Positions 18,656 to 26,694 of a DNA stretch of 64,000 nucleotides are shown one piece after another. Positions within the stretch are counted from its first letter, which is position 1, and each line of letters opens with the position of its first letter. The stretch is from Bryobacterales bacterium (GTDB lineage: Bacteria; Acidobacteriota; Terriglobia; Bryobacterales; Bryobacteraceae): contig JADJWL010000026.1 of assembly GCA_016716385.1 (NCBI GenBank), forward strand, positions 1 to 64,000. The letters are read 5' to 3'. The notes under the pieces are model-generated. The model was not told the DNA's origin, made no database searches, and saw only the letters and a program-made list of their open reading frames with translations. The translations under genes were made by a program, and so were the position numbers.

Positions 18656-18842
18656 ACAGCAGGCGCAGGTTCTCAACGCGCGACGTGGAAACTGTCCGAC
18701 GCGGAGGAAGACGCTAAGCCGCTGGAAGGCTTGGCGCGCTTGCTGGAACGCGAACACTCATCGGCGGCCCGCTGCCTGCGCGAAGGCATGGCCGAGATGT
18801 TTAAGCGGAACGAACTTTCCCATCAAATCGGGAATCCGGTGT
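18656..18842 (+). pseudogene. Remnant of an IS256/mutator-type transposase
   Basis: One frame ending at TAA 18840-18842 reads ATWKLSDAEEDAKPLEGL, then ARLLEREHSSAARCLREGMAE. This resembles the C-terminal part of IS256 (mutator) transposases, where a helix with LEREHPGAAASLREG-like sequence precedes the end of the catalytic core. Only about 60 residues survive; the upstream part is out of frame or absent and no terminal inverted repeats were seen. It lies between the Dpd operon and the integrase and marks an old insertion. Bases 18843-18996 hold nothing recognisable. Confidence 0.5.
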
Positions 18843-18996
18843 AAGCTTAGCCAGTCGGTCGGTGGTCCTTGACAACGGAGCCACAGCGCGAAGTCGAGCT
18901 TCTGCGCGGAGGGAGCAGGCGGTTACAACCTGTGGGCCGCCAAACGATCGCTACCCGATCCAGCCAGGAATTCTTCGTAGGCGGCGCGGCGGATGC

Positions 18997-20235
18997 TCAG
19001 GCCGCGACGTCCGTTCCGCCCTCGGCACACTGTCCTTGCGCCCTCTTCCTCGCTTCCGCCACCCGGTCCTGAATCGCAAGGGTCAACTCCTCCTGCCTGG
19101 GTAGCTGCACGACGGTATAGTCGCCCGTCATGCTGACGCTGGCGTGGCCGGCGATCTTGCTCGCTTCGATCGCGCTCCCGCCGACCTCCTGGCGCCACGT
19201 GATGTTTGCGCGCCGGAACGAGTGCAGGCCAAAGCCTTCGAAGTCGCATCCGGCCTCCTGCGCCGCCAGCTTGAGGGCCTTCCGCACGCCGGAATCCCAC
19301 ATCGGTTTGACGCGCTCTCCGTCCTGACTGAAGATCCAATCGTCCGGTTGGGTGATTCCCTTCTTCTTGATCCATTCCGCGTAACGAGGCCTGAGCATGC
19401 CGAGAACGAGAACCCGCTTGCTGTTCCTGGTCTTCGGCTCGTCGATGTCTCCCCGGCAATGCCGCTGCTGGATCCTGATCGTCCCGGCGGCCAGATCAAC
19501 GTGCTTGAGCTGCAGACCGACAGCCTCCGAGATGCGGGTACCGGTGGAGATGCACGTCTCGCAGATCAGGAGTTGCGGGTCTGCCAGTCGCTCGAAAACC
19601 GAGGCTGTCTCCTGGTAGGTCAGGATGCGATCCGGCCTGACGTTCCACTTCCTCCCCACCTTTACGCGCGTCATCGGGTTGGCGAACGTCTCGTCGAGGA
19701 TCTCCCACTCCTGAGCGCGGGCGAAGATCCCGCTCATGATGTTCCGGAGATCGATCATCATGTGCCACGAGGAGCATTGCTGTTGGAGCCAGTCCAGGAC
19801 ATCCTTCGCCCGGAACTCGCCGAGACGCGTGGACTTCCACCGCGGCAAGATGTGGTTTTCGAGACGGGAGCGGTACTTCTCGCGGGTCGGGGTAGCCAAC
19901 CGGACCTTGGGGTTGTCGACGTAGTCCTTGCGCCACATTTCCGCCAGCTTCCCGAATAGGACCGAGCGAACGTCGATCGGCTGCTGGGCCTGTACGGCGG
20001 CTTCGCAGCGGGTTGACGCAGCATTCAATCCGGCCAGGAAATCGTCCCTTTGGATCTCCGCCTGTCGCTGGGTCATGCGGCCGGGGCCCTTACTCGGACC
20101 GAGGGTGCGGAACTTGCGGCTGGTCTTCACCGATCCGTCAGGAAGGATCTCGTCATTCCAATAGCGGAAGAACCAGTAGGAGCCTTTGCGGTCCTTCCGC
20201 TCCTGGACTCTGGGATGCTGCACTCTTCTTTTCAC
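18997..20235 (-). CDS. Site-specific tyrosine recombinase (integrase)
   Basis: A phage-type integrase of about 412 residues. An N-terminal SAM-like core-binding domain precedes the catalytic domain, which shows Arg in TGTRISEAVG, HSFRR (H-x-x-R), the second His in AGHAS and the nucleophile Tyr in GDYTVV near the C-terminus. The GTG at 20235 is chosen because AGGAGG stands 7 bases upstream; a longer frame from 20289 lacks such a site. It is the last gene of a minus-strand block with helicase, primase and AlpA genes. It probably integrates the element at the tRNA-Phe site whose 3' fragment is at 26628-26679. Confidence 0.93.
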   Translation of the reverse strand: MKRRVQHPRVQERKDRKGSYWFFRYWNDEILPDGSVKTSRKFRTLGPSKGPGRMTQRQAEIQRDDFLAGLNAASTRCEAAVQAQQPIDVRSVLFGKLAEMWRKDYVDNPKVRLATPTREKYRSRLENHILPRWKSTRLGEFRAKDVLDWLQQQCSSWHMMIDLRNIMSGIFARAQEWEILDETFANPMTRVKVGRKWNVRPDRILTYQETASVFERLADPQLLICETCISTGTRISEAVGLQLKHVDLAAGTIRIQQRHCRGDIDEPKTRNSKRVLVLGMLRPRYAEWIKKKGITQPDDWIFSQDGERVKPMWDSGVRKALKLAAQEAGCDFEGFGLHSFRRANITWRQEVGGSAIEASKIAGHASVSMTGDYTVVQLPRQEELTLAIQDRVAEARKRAQGQCAEGGTDVAA

Positions 20236-20304
20236 TGTGACGCCTCCTGTCAGCCTCAGGAGGGTACCTTCATACGGGTCCATGCGCAAGTTCCATATTT
20301 ACAA

Positions 20305-21996
20305 TCAGATAGAAGCAGCCAGCATCGAAGTGGGCTGGCAAATATAAAGCGTCTCCCGAGCCCTTGTGATCCCCACGTAGAGCACCCGGATCACCGCGTC
20401 CCGCGACGTACCCCGCCGGCGGTACTGTGAATCGGCCGCCTGACTGAGGTCGGGAAACAGGTACACCACGTCGGCCTGCCCACCTTTTATTGAGTGGACC
20501 GTGCCGACGACGATGTTGGGGTTCAGCAGCGCATCCGCTCCATGCATCGCCGCTACGTCCGCCGGGAAGCGAACAGGATGCCGGCCGGAGCCCGCCGGCA
20601 ACCGGCGCAGCCACCAGTCCAGCAAGCTTCGGCAGTCGTTGGAGCCCAAAGTGGCGGTCAGCGCTGAGACAACTCCTGGCTCAAAGATGTCCGCCAGGGC
20701 GTCCGCAGTTATGGCGCGCCGGGGGTCGCGACCGCTCAGCGCCTCTCTTGCACCGGGCTTCAAGATACCCTCGGTCGCTAACACCTCCGTCCAGAGTTCG
20801 ATATCCCGATAGGTCCACGGACGGTGGTTCCGGCCGAAACTGGGGTGTGCCGACAGGAGTGCAAGGACCCGGCCAGTGGCCGATGCTTTTCTGCCGATCC
20901 TCAAGGGGTTCCAGAATCCGTTCGACTTCCGGTATGGGTTGTGAAAGGGTAAACCGCGCTTCCGGAGAGCGGCCACGACCGGGCGGAGCATATAGGAGCA
21001 TGTCGCCAGGAACATGATCGTCTTGCCTTCCTTCAAGTGCTGCTCGGCGGTCTTGAGGATGCCGTACTCGGCAGATTCGTAGGTTCCAGCAAGGCGGACA
21101 ACGGCGCCCTCCGCTGGCCGTGCCCGGTAGGGCTTGGATTGCCGGTGCTCGACCTGCTGGATGAGACGATCAGCAACCCGGTGCACTGCGCGAGGCACAC
21201 GATAGGACTGGCGTAGGACGATCTTGTGGTCGTCCGGGATGGCAGGAGCTAGAATCCCGTCTGGTGAGGCTCCCGCAAACGTGAATATGCACTGGTCATC
21301 GTCGCCACCCAGGATGAAGTAATTGGCCCGGCCGCCCCATTTGCGAACGAGCGCTAGTTGCATGGGGTTCAAATCCTGGCCTTCGTCCGCGAAGATCACC
21401 GATGGCTTCCACGGAGCTGTCGACACGTCCCGAAGGCAGTGCTCGATCAGGTCCGCGAAGTCCAACGTGCCGAGCCATCGCTTGTAGCCACTCCATTCGA
21501 CTCCGAACTCCCGCAACCCCCTTGGCCAGTCGGAAGCCGGAATCATCATTCCGCGGTGCCAGTTCAGTTGCTGCAGCGTTCTGTCCCCGGGCCGCTCCCC
21601 GCCTGCATCATCCTCGACCGCATCTTCGCCGTCGAGCCGCGACGGCTTGCCAACTCGGGTTAGCGCCCAATGGGGGTTCTTGCGATTCCATTCGCTGACT
21701 CTGCACTCGGCCACTACCGGGCACCCCAGTGCGCGGTAGCAGAGGGAATGCAAGGTCCCAATCCGATCGGAATGGATTGGCAAGTCGCGTCCAGCCAGCT
21801 CAGCAGCGGCCGTGCGCGAGAAGGACGTGACGAGAATCGATTCAGGGCCGAAGCGATCCACCGCGCGCTGGATCTGGCGGCTGATAGCCGTTGTCTTGCC
21901 CGTGCCTGGGGGCCCGAAGACGCGGTATTCCGACGTCACGCTGTGATCTTTCGTGCCGACTTCGTTGAGAATCGCCTCCGGCTCCTCATTCCCCAC
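20305..21996 (-). CDS. UvrD/Rep-like superfamily-1 DNA helicase of the element
   Basis: A 563-residue SF1 helicase: Walker A GPPGTGKTT at residues 28-36, FADEGQDLNPMQ (motif II, DEGQ in place of DEXQ), GGDDDQCIFTFAGA (motif III), GTVHSIKGGQADVV (motif V) and YVGITRARETLYI (motif VI). The set is complete, so the enzyme is probably active. It starts with GTG preceded by AGGAGG at 6 bases, lying within the end of the primase gene, which it overlaps by 11 bp. Beside a primase it most likely serves replication of the excised element; the compact size and missing accessory domains separate it from housekeeping UvrD. Confidence 0.9.
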   Translation of the reverse strand: MGNEEPEAILNEVGTKDHSVTSEYRVFGPPGTGKTTAISRQIQRAVDRFGPESILVTSFSRTAAAELAGRDLPIHSDRIGTLHSLCYRALGCPVVAECRVSEWNRKNPHWALTRVGKPSRLDGEDAVEDDAGGERPGDRTLQQLNWHRGMMIPASDWPRGLREFGVEWSGYKRWLGTLDFADLIEHCLRDVSTAPWKPSVIFADEGQDLNPMQLALVRKWGGRANYFILGGDDDQCIFTFAGASPDGILAPAIPDDHKIVLRQSYRVPRAVHRVADRLIQQVEHRQSKPYRARPAEGAVVRLAGTYESAEYGILKTAEQHLKEGKTIMFLATCSYMLRPVVAALRKRGLPFHNPYRKSNGFWNPLRIGRKASATGRVLALLSAHPSFGRNHRPWTYRDIELWTEVLATEGILKPGAREALSGRDPRRAITADALADIFEPGVVSALTATLGSNDCRSLLDWWLRRLPAGSGRHPVRFPADVAAMHGADALLNPNIVVGTVHSIKGGQADVVYLFPDLSQAADSQYRRRGTSRDAVIRVLYVGITRARETLYICQPTSMLAASI

Positions 21997-23725
21997 TTCG
22001 GTCCTCCTTGGGTGGGAGGTATTCGGCCGGCTTGAACTGGTCCACCGGGAGCAGCCATCGCCGCTGCTCCTTGAAAAAGCGGCCCCTCAGTCGTTCGTTC
22101 CGCGCGCCGATGGCACCCAGTCTGGATACGACCTCCTTGACGGAAAGATTCTGCAGAGTCGTCTTGTTGATGTGCATCAAAAGATGGTTCGCGTTGACGG
22201 CTATCTGCCCTTCATGGACCACCGGCCAGAAGCGATCGTGGCCTGACTTGCCATCGAGCGATTCCAGGAAAGTGGTCTCCGTCAGATAGGCCTCCAGATA
22301 CTGCCGCGTAGAGCCGCCCCAGTCGGTCTCGTCGCCACCCGACTCAATCGTCGCGGCGTCGAGCATCATCTGGACCAGTTGATCCCATTTCTGCGGCTTG
22401 AACTTTGGGATCAGGATGCCAGCGTGGGCGGCGAGCTGCTGGCGAAACTGGTTCTGCGACATCAACTTGCCTACACTGCTGAACTCGATCCGGCCGGTTT
22501 CCAGAACCATGTGGAAAGTCGGGTCGTGGCCGGTGTACTTTATGACCTGGTAGATGCGCACGCCAAGGGCACTTGAGATGTATTCGCAGATGAGCGCCTT
22601 GGACAGCGATTCTTCGCCGATCAGGCTAGTTTGAGACTGCGGGCAGTCGATCGCAGGAGCCGGACCGTCACCGCTGGCAGGCCCGCCTGGAAGCGATGAG
22701 GATGAGGGACAAACGTACTGATCCCGTGGCGGCGAGGAACTCCTGGCCTTGTGAATCAGGCGTTGGAAGTAGTCGAGTCGCGTGCGCGGCTTCTGCCCGG
22801 CCTGACGACGATGATGAATGACCAGATTCACGATCTGCTGGTCGTCGAGGCCCGCCCGAACCCCGAAATTCGCCAATGCCATGTCGTACCCCGACTGGCT
22901 GTTGTCCTGAAGATCGTCCCGCTGGCGGTACCATGTCCTCTTGAAGCGATCGTCTCCCGCCATCCAGGCGTTCAGGGTGGCCTCCGGAATCTGAGCGCGT
23001 GAGTCGATGACGAGAGGCTGCTCAGTGAAGCGAGCCTTCCATTCGCGCGCGCCGGCTTCGGCCTCATCAGGGCCGGGAATCTCCCACGCGTCGAGGAACT
23101 CGTCGAAGTCCGAGAGGTTGTACCGTCGGTCGGTGGTCGAGTGAACGGTAACGGCCTTTGGGTTCGCGGGATCCTTGTGATTCTCAGTGCCTGGAATGCG
23201 CAACACGCGAGCCAGATCGCCGAGACGATCGAAGTGCCAGCCATGACTTGCTGACCGGCGCTGCAGGAAGGTCTGCCATCGCATGGAAAGGGCAGCCGTC
23301 GCCTGCCGATCGGCATCGTCGTCGAACACATACGGTTCCGTGAACAGCCACCAGCCGTGGAGGCCGTTACCCGTGTGGACCAAGATCGTAGGCGGCATCG
23401 ATTCGGGGATCAAGGAAAGCGCTTGATCGACCGTCGCAGGAAGTGGCTTCTCCCTGTGAGCATCGGAACGAAGGTCGAAGTCCGCCCAGAGGCCGGCAAT
23501 ACCCGCAACCTCGGCCGATCCACCCCGCCGGTCCGGTCCACCATCGGCGCCTGCCAAGCCAACTCCCACGTAGACATCCGAGTCACGGCACTGCTGGACG
23601 AAGGTGGCTGCGGACGCGGCGTCGCGGAACCTGTGGGTCTTCTTGTCGGCCAGTGTCCAAATCAGGATTTGCAGGTGTTCGGACTTCGCCCCCCACAAGG
23701 TTTCGAGGAATTCCAACGGGGTCAT
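21986..23725 (-). CDS. Primase-polymerase / RepB-like replication protein
   Basis: About 579 residues. The N-terminal 200 residues contain LWADFDLR (acidic D-x-D metal-binding pair) and HTGNGLHGWWLF, the pattern of archaeo-eukaryotic-type primases (RepB/prim-pol) of plasmids and phage satellites. The C-terminal half (DETDWGGSTRQYLEAYL, VNANHLLMHIN) resembles the winged-helix end of such replication proteins. The ATG at 23725 is used: a longer frame from 23863 would overlap the AlpA gene at 23805 and reads as low-complexity shadow. It forms one transcription unit with the helicase and integrase downstream. Confidence 0.8.
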   Translation of the reverse strand: MTPLEFLETLWGAKSEHLQILIWTLADKKTHRFRDAASAATFVQQCRDSDVYVGVGLAGADGGPDRRGGSAEVAGIAGLWADFDLRSDAHREKPLPATVDQALSLIPESMPPTILVHTGNGLHGWWLFTEPYVFDDDADRQATAALSMRWQTFLQRRSASHGWHFDRLGDLARVLRIPGTENHKDPANPKAVTVHSTTDRRYNLSDFDEFLDAWEIPGPDEAEAGAREWKARFTEQPLVIDSRAQIPEATLNAWMAGDDRFKRTWYRQRDDLQDNSQSGYDMALANFGVRAGLDDQQIVNLVIHHRRQAGQKPRTRLDYFQRLIHKARSSSPPRDQYVCPSSSSLPGGPASGDGPAPAIDCPQSQTSLIGEESLSKALICEYISSALGVRIYQVIKYTGHDPTFHMVLETGRIEFSSVGKLMSQNQFRQQLAAHAGILIPKFKPQKWDQLVQMMLDAATIESGGDETDWGGSTRQYLEAYLTETTFLESLDGKSGHDRFWPVVHEGQIAVNANHLLMHINKTTLQNLSVKEVVSRLGAIGARNERLRGRFFKEQRRWLLPVDQFKPAEYLPPKEDRSGE

Positions 23726-23804
23726 CGAGCCGCCCCATCCTCCTGGAGCCGCTACGCTCGGCCCACGGCCAGCGGGATCGAGGCTCAGCGGCGTCCGCAC
23801 TTCG

Positions 23805-24020
23805 TTATTCCTCCCCCTGTTGGCCACCCTGTCGGGGCAGGGATCGTAGCCACGTCTCGACATCGGAGCGGCGGTATCGGACGGAACTCCCGATCCTCAC
23901 GAAAGGGCAGTGGATTCCGAGGAGACGGTCGCGGCGAATCGAGGCCACGCTTCGCTTCGTGATGCGGGCCAGGTCGCGCTCGTCGAGCAAGTCTTCAATG
24001 ACAGGTAGCTGGGTTCTCAT
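23805..24020 (-). CDS. AlpA/excisionase-type helix-turn-helix regulator
   Basis: A 71-residue protein with LLDERDLARITKRSVASIRRDRLLG, a MerR-like winged helix of the AlpA/Xis family, then VRIGSSVRYRRSDVETWLRSL, the family's wing and closing helix. Such proteins act as excisionases or as activators of integrase expression in satellites and integrative elements. It sits first in the primase-helicase-integrase unit, 79 bp before the primase start. Upstream (24021-24142) is a short AT-richer gap likely to hold the promoter. Confidence 0.88.
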   Translation of the reverse strand: MRTQLPVIEDLLDERDLARITKRSVASIRRDRLLGIHCPFVRIGSSVRYRRSDVETWLRSLPRQGGQQGEE

Positions 24021-24125
24021 CTCGTATTCTCGGTTGCGAACGGGTCCTACGAGAAGAGAATAAGCGCTATTCGATTGAAATGACAGTACTTAGAATTCGG
24101 CTTTGTTCGGGTTGGTATACGTGCG

Positions 24126-24150
24126 GTTCGGGTCAGTTCGGGTCAGTTCG
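24126..24150 (+). repeat. Tandem 10-bp direct repeat GTTCGGGTCA (2.5 copies)
   Basis: GTTCGGGTCA occurs at 24126-24135 and 24136-24145, followed by GTTCG at 24146-24150. The second copy contains the stop codon of the 264-residue gene on the minus strand. It may be a short iteron-like binding site upstream of alpA or a simple slippage duplication. Confidence 0.6.
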
Positions 24151-24937
24151 CGTTTTCTGGGGGAAGATATTGCTTGAGCGACTCGACCGTGACTTTCCTG
24201 TTCTGGCCTTTACCCTCGACATCGAGGGTGCCTGCCTCAATGAGCTTCTGCCGCTGCCTCTGGCCGATCCCGAGGTATCGCTCAGCAGTCGAGAGGCTGA
24301 CCAGTCGCTTGCCTGCGAGGAGCGTGGTATCGCCTTTTCGAGGCTTGGCAGGCTCCGCCGGGATGCGCGAATCGCGGTTCCCGACACCTTCACCAACCGG
24401 CTCGTCCCCGCGCATCGTCTCCGGAGCAGGCGGTTCGAAATGCGGCGGCGCCAACTCAGCTCGTCCGGCCGCGCGTTCCGTCTGCTGCTCACGTTCGATC
24501 AGACGGTAGGCAGCGATGAGCAGCCTCGTAAACCGCCTGATGGCCAGGGGATAGACGTGCGCTTCTCGCCAGTCCTCCCGTTGGGAGTTGTAGTGGGCCA
24601 TATTCAGCCGATCGATTTCATCCCGGACCTGAGTTACCGTCGGCCCTATCTCCAGGAGCAGGTCAGCAGCATCGATGTGCAGTCTCTTGAGGGCCGACAC
24701 GCTCGGCACGGCGGATCGGTGGCGATACCGCCATGTTGCGAGGGCCAGCGCCTTGAGTCTGGCGAGCCACCTTTTCCGACCGGATCTTACAGGTCTTTCT
24801 CTCCGTTCCGCCTTGGGTGGATCCGATCGGGCCTGGACTTCACTCTTTGCCGAGGTTTCGCCGGCCGGAAGGGGGGCGGCCGCATAGACCGTCGTCCAGT
24901 AAGCCACGCGATCCTCGATGTGCGGTTTGACGGCCAT
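24143..24937 (-). CDS. Element protein with a C-terminal HTH-like domain, function unknown
   Basis: A 264-residue protein. The N-terminal part is basic and disordered (RRERPVRSGRKRW), the middle is helical, and residues from about 205 on (RLVSLSTAERYLGIGQRQRQKLIEAG, then VEGKGQNRKVTVESLKQYL) form an excisionase/MerR-like helix-turn-helix with wing. It may therefore bind DNA as a second regulator of the element. I do not recognise the whole protein. It lies 122 bp upstream of alpA on the same strand and 39 bp after the 432-residue gene. Confidence 0.65.
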   Translation of the reverse strand: MAVKPHIEDRVAYWTTVYAAAPLPAGETSAKSEVQARSDPPKAERRERPVRSGRKRWLARLKALALATWRYRHRSAVPSVSALKRLHIDAADLLLEIGPTVTQVRDEIDRLNMAHYNSQREDWREAHVYPLAIRRFTRLLIAAYRLIEREQQTERAAGRAELAPPHFEPPAPETMRGDEPVGEGVGNRDSRIPAEPAKPRKGDTTLLAGKRLVSLSTAERYLGIGQRQRQKLIEAGTLDVEGKGQNRKVTVESLKQYLPPENAN

Positions 24938-24976
24938 TGCGATGTCGTGCCGATCTTTCAGCCCGATGTAGTTCCA

Positions 24977-26275
24977 CTACTCGAGATTGGACGCGTAAAT
25001 GCCAGGAGGCTCCCCGGGGGCAGGCACCGGTTGAACGTCATGAAACCGGTAGCGGTGCTTGATCGCGTCCCCGATCAACTTGTGGTATTCGCAGTTAGGG
25101 TCAGGATCGTTCCCAGCAGGGACGACGATCTCCTTGCCCTTCCATCTACCGGCGTCCTCCATCCAGCGGGTGCGGACGACCCTCTCTCCAGGGCTGTGCT
25201 CCCATTCCCCGCCAAAGACCCGGGTCAGCAAGTTCCGGCACATTTGATTCAGAGCCTTCTCTGCGTTCTCGCCTGTTGATAGGATCAACTGGCGACTCGT
25301 TTCCGCGTTCACATCGTAGGTCTCGATCGCATATCGCTTGAACGGCTCGATGATCGCGGTGACCGGCGGCCATTCCGGGCCGCTGAAGAGGGCCTCCAAC
25401 TCGGCCCGCAACGCCGCCCGTGCATTCGTCGTGACCTTGGCCACATGCAACTCGTGCTCGGCGGGTGCGTCGGTTTCGGATGGATCGATCCGGTCAACGG
25501 TGCCATCAAGCCGGGTGATCTCCAGGGGGCCCTTCTGCTCGATCCTCACGCGCCAGATCGGATCGGTCAGTGAGGGAATGTCACGCAATCCCTTTTCGCG
25601 TCCAAGCGTGGAGGACGCACCTCCTCCGCGGTTCGAACTTGCATCGGCAGCCGAATCCTCCTCGCCACCGGCGCCAGAGGTCTGCGCCCCACCGGTCTGA
25701 GACGCCCGGATCCTGGCTGTGTCCGTATCGCGTTTGACCCTGGCCACGGCTGCCCGCCGCGTTGCCTTGGCCAGGTAGGTCTTGAACTCTCGACTCCTGA
25801 GGTGGGACACGAAGCTGTCGTCGGGCGGCATGTGAGCCATCGCAAACTGTGCCGCCTTCTCCAGGCTGGCTGGTATCTCAGTGTGCGGAACGGCCTCCAG
25901 GCACTCTTCGGCAACAATCTCGAAGATCGGGAAACCGATGAATTTTCGCAGGATCTCGAACGTGATCCACTTGGCGCCGTTGTCATCGTCGGAGTCCAGT
26001 GCTGTCTGGTAGCCATCAATGTGCTCCTGAGTAGGAAGCATCGTGGCGAAAGCAGCGAGAATCTTGTCACGAGCCTCCGCCTCAACCTCGAGTACGGCTG
26101 CTTCGATCCGGAGCATCGCCGCTTCACTCAGTTCGGGAATGGCGGGGCGGCGCAGCGGGACGTCGCTGCCGCGGCTGGATATGTGGCGCTCGAGGCAGGC
26201 AATCAACTCCTTGGAGTACTTTGGCTTCCTATCGCCGTCGGCCGGGCGGAGATCTTGTTTGTCGGGGGGCTCCAT
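24977..26275 (-). CDS. Hypothetical protein of the integrated element
   Basis: A 432-residue soluble protein with no motif I recognise. The first half is helical and acidic; a low-complexity Ser/Gly/Ala linker (GGAQTSGAGGEEDSAADASS) sits near residue 205; the C-terminal half includes a YDVNAETSRQLIL helix and a WMEDAGRWKGKEIVVP strand. It is the first minus-strand gene inside the right attachment site, so it probably belongs to the element's cargo or early genes. Reading frame, length and codon use support a real gene. Confidence 0.65.
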   Translation of the reverse strand: MEPPDKQDLRPADGDRKPKYSKELIACLERHISSRGSDVPLRRPAIPELSEAAMLRIEAAVLEVEAEARDKILAAFATMLPTQEHIDGYQTALDSDDDNGAKWITFEILRKFIGFPIFEIVAEECLEAVPHTEIPASLEKAAQFAMAHMPPDDSFVSHLRSREFKTYLAKATRRAAVARVKRDTDTARIRASQTGGAQTSGAGGEEDSAADASSNRGGGASSTLGREKGLRDIPSLTDPIWRVRIEQKGPLEITRLDGTVDRIDPSETDAPAEHELHVAKVTTNARAALRAELEALFSGPEWPPVTAIIEPFKRYAIETYDVNAETSRQLILSTGENAEKALNQMCRNLLTRVFGGEWEHSPGERVVRTRWMEDAGRWKGKEIVVPAGNDPDPNCEYHKLIGDAIKHRYRFHDVQPVPAPGEPPGIYASNLE

Positions 26276-26627
26276 ACGGCCTTCGCTGAACGTGTGCTGG
26301 CCAAGCCAAGCGGCCTGCCCGCCAGCTTACCAGAATCGCGGATTTCATCCCGGCGGCCGTCCGAGGTCGCAGCGCGGAGGGACGGGCGGGGCGCTTATAA
26401 GGCAGCATTCGTTTTTCTTCTCGACAGCGGACCTACAGGGACGGGATAGACCGCGCGCGTGAAGCACGCCGAGTACCAAGAAGATGACGGCTTTGGAGGG
26501 AGGGCCAAGTGGAGTCCGCGTGGAGTCCAAACTCGAAGATAGCCCCCACTGGCGTCCAAATGGCGTCCAAGTTCTCGGCTTGTAAGTCTATGCAAACACA
26601 AGAGAGTCGTCTGTAAGTGATTGATTT
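26276..26627. other. Non-coding right end of the element
   Basis: About 350 bases between the last element gene and the tRNA-Phe fragment without a plausible gene; frames crossing it are shadows of the tRNA fragment. It contains the phased repeat pairs listed separately. A plausible place for the integrase arm-binding region and for a promoter of the 432-residue gene. Confidence 0.6.
26510..26568 (+). repeat. Two pairs of TGG(A/C)GTCC direct repeats, probable recombinase arm sites
   Basis: TGGAGTCC is at 26510-26517 and 26521-26528; TGGCGTCC is at 26550-26557 and 26561-26568. Within each pair the spacing is 11 bp, about one helical turn, and the pairs start 40 bp apart. They lie 60 to 118 bp from the tRNA-Phe fragment. 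This layout is typical of arm-type sites bound by tyrosine integrases or AlpA/Xis proteins. The binding role is inferred. Confidence 0.6.
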
Positions 26628-26679
26628 GGCAGCCCTGAAAAGGCTGGCGTCGGCGGTTCGATTCCGTCCCTGGCCACCA
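26628..26679 (+). other. attR-like site: 3' fragment of tRNA-Phe(GAA)
   Basis: The anticodon stem CAGCC/GGCTG (26630-26634 and 26642-26646) closes the loop CTGAAAA with anticodon GAA. A 5-base variable loop, T arm (stem GGCGG/CCGTC, loop TTCGATT), acceptor strand CCTGGCC and an encoded ACCA follow. The matching 5' acceptor strand GGCCAGG and the D arm are missing: the bases before the anticodon stem do not fold. It is thus a tRNA remnant left by integration into the tRNA gene. The intact tRNA should be at the other end of the element, left of the window, because this is the displaced 3' half in plus orientation. Confidence 0.85.
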
Positions 26680-26694
26680 CTTCACAGTGCGGCT

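Noticed and set aside
26395..26685. A 96-codon minus-strand frame across the tRNA-Phe fragment
   Set aside because: Its start (GTESNRRRQPFQGCQ) is the well-known false protein made by translating the T arm of a tRNA on the opposite strand; it only confirms the tRNA fragment.
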